Positions 60,807 through 64,000 of a stretch of 64,000 bases of DNA are shown here, in pieces. Source of the DNA: Aquibium microcysteis. Lineage in GTDB: Bacteria; Pseudomonadota; Alphaproteobacteria; Rhizobiales; Rhizobiaceae. Position numbers and translations under genes: made by a program. Numbering within the stretch: position 1 is the first letter of the stretch; every line of letters starts with the position of its first letter. Below the pieces are notes generated by a model. The model was not told where the DNA came from. It ran no database searches and saw nothing but the letters and a program-made list of their open reading frames with translations. The DNA is taken from the NCBI RefSeq assembly GCF_014495845.1, contig NZ_CP061080.1, positions 3,027,001-3,091,000 of the forward strand, in the 5' to 3' direction.

Positions 60807-62200
60807 TCCTTGGCACCTTCGTTGCGGGGGCTGTGAACGCCAGGCTTTTCGATGGTCGCGGCAATCTTGTCCAATGCCTTTCGCATAGGCGGAAACAGGG
60901 TACGGCCAACTGAGTCGGCCCGACGAACGATGCCTGCGGCAGCGTTCGGCGTCAGGAAATAACGGTCGTGCGGCACGGTCGCGTCGAGGACGTCGACGAA
61001 GCGCGAGGGAATGACCTTTACCGGCGCCGGCGATGCAGCGCCCTCAACCACGACATGGCCCCAGGCGCAGCCGCCGCTCTTCCACCGATAGGAATAGTTA
61101 CCAGCGTCGACGCCCTTGAGCACCTCAAGAAAATCGACAAGCCGGCTCTCGCGATTCAGGTCGGGCGCAGCCTTGCGGACGTAGGCGGCGAAGTCGAGCT
61201 TCGATGCCTTCGTCTTGGTACTGAGGCCGGCGATGATCCGACCGGCGATCCAGGTTACCACTGGCACGGCAACGGCGTTGCCCACGGCATGATACCGCTC
61301 CGAATCCAATCCGCGACCCGGTTCCGGGAAGGTAGCCTCGGGAAGCGTCCAGTCCGTGGGGAAGCCTTGCAGGCGTTCGCTCTCGGTTGGCGTGGGACGC
61401 CGCACCCGGTCGGCATAGGATATGTATGACCGGCTCCAGTCGTTACCTGTGTGACGTCCGCTGGTGGCGGCGACGCAATAGGCGACTTCCGGCACGATGG
61501 CGCCAGTGCGACTGTCTTTCGTTTGGGTGACAAAGCCGGTACGCTCCGGACCGGGCTTCGCGCTCGCAATTCCCTCGAAAAGCGTGCCGACCGCACTAAT
61601 GTAGTCGCCGCGCCAAGCGCATAGGAATACGCGCGACCTCGACTGCGGAGCCCCAAAGTAACGAGCATTGAGAACGCGCCACGCGACGGCATAGCCTCGG
61701 CTGGTCAGCTCATTCAGGATGACGGCGAAGTCGCAACCCCTGTGCGAATTGAGCAGTCCGACGACGTTCTCTAGCAAGATGACCTTGGGTTTCTTGACCT
61801 CTACCAGTTCCATCAGCTTGAAGAACAAGGACGTGTGGGCGCCCCTGAGACCGTTGCGTCCGTGATTACCGCGAGCGAGCGAGACATCCTGGCAGGGGAA
61901 GCCGGCGGTCCACACGTCCGCGTCAGGCATAGTCTCCGGATCGAGCTTGGTGATGTCGGCTGCGAGCTTAGCCTTAGGCCAATGACGGCGAAGGACGGAC
62001 TGGCAGAACTTGTCCAGCTCGCATTGCATGAGAATGTCAGCGCCGACTCGCTCAAAGGCAAGATCGAATCCACCAATGCCGGCAAACAGCGAAATTACCC
62101 CAACCTCTGTCACCGCCGCGGCTGACGGCGCCACTAATTCAGTGGGGAGGTCAGCCGCTTCGACCGCCGACTCAAACGATGAATAGTCAATCTTGTTCAT
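60779..62200 (-). CDS. DNA (cytosine-5) methyltransferase
   Basis: A 473-residue C5-methyltransferase. Motif I is SLFAGIGGFDLAFE near residue 38, the catalytic Cys103 is in GFPCQDVS, motif VI is LENVVG (Glu144) and motif VIII is QSRSR (186-190). The target-recognition region lies between about 200 and 290 and motifs IX-X follow (VGNAVAVPV). The ATG at 62200 follows AAGG. A C-terminal extension of about 120 residues after motif X is unusual. It is the first gene of the methyltransferase-McrB-McrC operon and probably protects host sites from that nuclease. Confidence 0.9.
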   Translation of the reverse strand: MNKIDYSSFESAVEAADLPTELVAPSAAAVTEVGVISLFAGIGGFDLAFERVGADILMQCELDKFCQSVLRRHWPKAKLAADITKLDPETMPDADVWTAGFPCQDVSLARGNHGRNGLRGAHTSLFFKLMELVEVKKPKVILLENVVGLLNSHRGCDFAVILNELTSRGYAVAWRVLNARYFGAPQSRSRVFLCAWRGDYISAVGTLFEGIASAKPGPERTGFVTQTKDSRTGAIVPEVAYCVAATSGRHTGNDWSRSYISYADRVRRPTPTESERLQGFPTDWTLPEATFPEPGRGLDSERYHAVGNAVAVPVVTWIAGRIIAGLSTKTKASKLDFAAYVRKAAPDLNRESRLVDFLEVLKGVDAGNYSYRWKSGGCAWGHVVVEGAASPAPVKVIPSRFVDVLDATVPHDRYFLTPNAAAGIVRRADSVGRTLFPPMRKALDKIAATIEKPGVHSPRNEGAKEWPAQLSSA

Positions 62201-62467
62201 GTTTTGGACCTTAGAGTATGTCAGCCCATAATGACAAGGGACACCACGGCGCTGAGGCAGCATAGGGCATGCCGGATTCACGTTCAGTGAATTGGAGTTA
62301 CGGCGAAGCTGTGCGGAGCGGACGCGAACCCGAACGTCCGCTTGCGGGCAGACGCAAACCATGCCCAAACGGCAGAAATGGGGGCGCTAGGCCGTCGTTG
62401 CCCTTAATCAAATCCGCCACATCCTGCGGATCTAGATCCCCTCGCCCTCTTCAAGCCATGCCGTGCT
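62201..62467. promoter_or_regulatory. Control region of the restriction-modification operon
   Basis: No gene is supported in these 267 bases between the methyltransferase and the lysis cassette. A dyad ATTCAC-GTTCA-GTGAAT lies at 62276-62292, about 75 bases before the methyltransferase start. It could be an autoregulatory site. Confidence 0.4.
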
Positions 62468-62806
62468 TCATGCCGACGTACGCCTCTGCGGCTTGTGGCT
62501 CGCCTCGATCACGCGGTCCATGCGCTCGTTCATGGCGCCGATGCTGGTCTTGATGTCCTTGAAGCCAGCCGACATCTCGTCGCGAAACTCGCGCAGGCCG
62601 GCCTTCGAGACATAGGTCTCGGCCACATGCGTCTTGTACTCGGCGAGTTGCGCGCTCACCAGGTCTGCCTTGGTGCCCGCCGCGTCGGCCTTCAGCGTTG
62701 CTTCCCGCTTGGCCTCCTTCACCAGCCCCTCGATCCGCCACCAGATGCCTGAGAGGAAGCCCATGATGGTGAGGAAAAACACGACGCTCTCTGCGGTAAT
62801 GGTCAT
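62468..62806 (-). CDS. Phage-type small membrane protein with coiled coil
   Basis: A 112-residue protein with one N-terminal membrane helix (VVFFLTIMGFLSGIWWRIEG) and a long charged helix that should form a coiled coil (GLREFRDEMSAGFKDIKTSI). It starts in an ATGA overlap with the outer-spanin gene, so it belongs to the lysis cassette. A holin or XhlA-like accessory role is possible; I do not recognise a defined family. Confidence 0.65.
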   Translation of the reverse strand: MTITAESVVFFLTIMGFLSGIWWRIEGLVKEAKREATLKADAAGTKADLVSAQLAEYKTHVAETYVSKAGLREFRDEMSAGFKDIKTSIGAMNERMDRVIEASHKPQRRTSA

Positions 62807-63141
62807 TTGCCCGGCCCCCTTCCCTTCCGCACGTCGTCGTAAAACCCGGCGCACCGGTCGACGCGGGCGTTTGCCCGGCCCAGCGCCCGCTCGCTCTTCA
62901 GGAGGGCGACATCGAGGCGATCGCCTTTCGCCACGCCGGAGGTCTCCCGCTTGCGGCAGTCAGCCGGCCAGTCCGGAAGAGGCGCCTCCTGCAACGCCTC
63001 GTCCACCAGATCCGCCCTTGCCTGCTCGCGCTCGGTCCGCTCGAGGCGGCCTTGCCAGTCAGTTGCGCAGCCGGTCGAGAAGAGCGTCATCGACAGTGCA
63101 GCCGTCAGGTGGAGGCATCGCTTCCAGCTCAGCGATTTCAT
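62803..63141 (-). CDS. Outer-membrane spanin (Rz1-like lipoprotein)
   Basis: A 112-residue lipoprotein: the signal sequence ends in the lipobox FSTGC with the lipidated Cys at 25. The mature part is charged with a Pro-containing segment (APLPDWPADCRKRE). Its first 83 bases overlap the end of the inner-spanin gene in another frame. Such overlap is typical of phage Rz/Rz1 pairs, which fuse inner and outer membranes at lysis. Confidence 0.7.
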   Translation of the reverse strand: MKSLSWKRCLHLTAALSMTLFSTGCATDWQGRLERTEREQARADLVDEALQEAPLPDWPADCRKRETSGVAKGDRLDVALLKSERALGRANARVDRCAGFYDDVRKGRGPGK

Positions 63142-63463
63142 CGATGAGGTCTCCCTTCTCGTTTTCAGATGCAGCGAGGAGATCCACATAGCGGGCCAGC
63201 GCCTCGCGATCGCGCTCGGCGACCCGGTTTCGTTCGGCGAGGATCTTGCGCAGCGCCTCGTTTCTCGCCCGCTCGGCCTCCAGCTCGGCGCCGTCGACCA
63301 GCTCCTCGATCGCGCTCTCGACTGCAGCCTTGACCGCCGACCCCTTGTCGACCTGCCACCAGACGATGGCGGCCAGGATCACCCAGAGCGGCAGCGTGAT
63401 ACCCGGAACGAGGACAGGGCGGATCCAGGTCTTCCAGAATGCGAGGAGTGCGAGCGAAGCCAT
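63059..63463 (-). CDS. Inner-membrane spanin (Rz-like)
   Basis: A 134-residue protein with an N-terminal membrane helix (LPLWVILAAIVWWQV, residues 24-38) and a long periplasmic coiled coil (ELEAERARNEALRKILAERN, RVAERDREALARYVDLLAAS). This is the architecture of phage Rz. The outer-spanin gene begins inside its 3' end. It lies between the holin-like and outer-spanin genes in the lysis cassette. Confidence 0.72.
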   Translation of the reverse strand: MASLALLAFWKTWIRPVLVPGITLPLWVILAAIVWWQVDKGSAVKAAVESAIEELVDGAELEAERARNEALRKILAERNRVAERDREALARYVDLLAASENEKGDLIDEIAELEAMPPPDGCTVDDALLDRLRN

Positions 63464-63472
63464 ATGGCGCCC

Positions 63473-63811
63473 CTATCTTTTCGGCGGTGGTGGGATTGGC
63501 GCGTTGTAGACGAAGTCGTCTTGCCCATGCGCCGGTTCGGGCATCACGATGTCCTTCGGCCAGGCGGGCGGCTCGAGCGCGTAGGCATCCTTGCCGATCA
63601 GCTTCATGACGTTCCGGTCATCCCAGGCCGCCCCGAACACGTAAGCCCCGGTGGTCGTGCCGGCGAGGCCGTAGGCGCCGAGCACGATCATCTTCGCCAG
63701 CTCGGGGTCGACGCCTGCTGTCGGCAGGAACGTGAAGCGCAGCACCGCGATCGCGCACACCGTTAGGACGGCGAGCACGACCCGGCGCCGTATCTTCCAG
63801 GGCGGCCGCAT
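63473..63811 (-). CDS. Holin-like phage membrane protein
   Basis: A 112-residue protein with a basic N-terminus and two membrane helices (VVLAVLTVCAIAVLRFTFLP and MIVLGAYGLAGTTTGAYVFG), then a soluble Pro-rich tail (NAPIPPPPKR). Two helices plus position directly after the endolysin gene (ATGA overlap) suggest a holin. The family is not recognised with certainty. Confidence 0.62.
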   Translation of the reverse strand: MRPPWKIRRRVVLAVLTVCAIAVLRFTFLPTAGVDPELAKMIVLGAYGLAGTTTGAYVFGAAWDDRNVMKLIGKDAYALEPPAWPKDIVMPEPAHGQDDFVYNAPIPPPPKR

Positions 63812-64000
63812 CACCGCGTCCCCGCCATGTCTCCGGCCTTGCCGCCTTTCAGCGGCGGATAGGCCTTCAGCGGGAAGGTCTTCGGCCAGCGGAAGCCGAT
63901 GAAATTGCTGCGGGGGAACCAGGCCAAGGTCACCGCATTCGACTGGTTCGCGCCGAGAAGGCACACATCGGTGCGGTTCGAATCCGCAACGATGCCCACA
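63811..64000 (-). CDS. Phage endolysin, C-terminal end (5' part outside window)
   Basis: The last 62 residues of a protein running in from the right edge. The segment GANQSNAVTLAWFPRSNFIG and the following FRWP resemble the C-terminus of TIGR02594-type phage cell-wall hydrolases, whose last strand reads GGNQSDAV...GYRWP. The stop overlaps the holin-like start. The catalytic Cys/His residues would lie outside the window. Confidence 0.6.
   Translation of the reverse strand, partial: VGIVADSNRTDVCLLGANQSNAVTLAWFPRSNFIGFRWPKTFPLKAYPPLKGGKAGDMAGTR

Larger units (their letters stand above)
56757..64000. mobile_element. Integrated element / prophage (partial)
   Basis: The segment begins at a tRNA-Gly 3' fragment, carries a truncated tyrosine integrase next to it, a restriction-modification island, and then a phage lysis cassette on the minus strand running off the window. 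Codon and base use between 57300 and 62450 are less GC-biased than in the core operons. From the tRNA orientation, the intact tRNA-Gly and the other end should lie to the right of base 64000. Confidence 0.7.

Overview
The window reads as chromosome of a GC-rich alphaproteobacterium, most likely a member of the Hyphomicrobiales (Rhizobiales). The pointers are the load of solute-binding transporters (one Dpp-type ABC, two TRAP, one BMP-type ABC), the cobalamin-riboswitch btu operon, short palindromic intergenic elements of a kind common in that order, and a CYP199-like P450. The genus cannot be fixed from sequence alone.

Layout, left to right. 1-8285 (minus strand): one operon transcribed from an XRE/cupin regulator through a Dpp-type peptide/amide ABC transporter to a GAF protein and a hydantoinase/oxoprolinase A subunit cut by the window edge; two operator-like palindromes precede the regulator and two inverted-repeat elements sit between its genes. 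8462-15313 (plus): cobalamin riboswitch, then btuB, btuF, btuC, btuD and a dedicated tonB. 15560-23525 (plus): TetR regulator, TRAP transporter and a catabolic set (cyclase-family hydrolase, FAH-family enzyme, BKACE, OsmC, SMP-30 lactonase). 23720-29989: small exported proteins, a fucosyltransferase-like protein, an isochorismatase-family hydrolase, a DUF892 ferritin-like protein and a chemotaxis receptor. 30008-30856: gene-free and full of repeats. 30857-40644 (plus): GntR regulator, BMP-type nucleoside ABC transporter, amidohydrolase, PfkB kinase, nucleoside phosphorylase, SIS protein and aldehyde dehydrogenase. 40964-46323: MarR regulator and, divergently, a P450, TRAP transporter and 2Fe-2S ferredoxin. 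46405-50640 (minus): four overlapping glycosyltransferase genes. 51024-56598 (plus): a large exported Sel1/CHAT (caspase-like) protein split by an apparent one-base frameshift, and an exported peptidoglycan-binding partner.

From 56757 to the right edge the window enters an integrated element. A 3' fragment of a tRNA-Gly(CCC) gene is followed by a truncated tyrosine integrase, an HNH endonuclease, a three-gene C5-methyltransferase/McrB/McrC restriction-modification operon resembling LlaJI or BsuMI, and a phage lysis cassette (endolysin end, holin-like protein, overlapping spanins, small coiled-coil membrane protein). The element continues past the window.

Most catabolic blocks follow one logic: a one-component regulator, a binding-protein-dependent importer and the enzymes for the imported compound, packed with 1-14 base overlaps. 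The most interesting items are the exported CHAT protein with its frameshift, the CYP199-like uptake/monooxygenase operon with duplicated operator pairs, the BKACE cluster, and the restriction-modification operon on the tRNA-Gly element.
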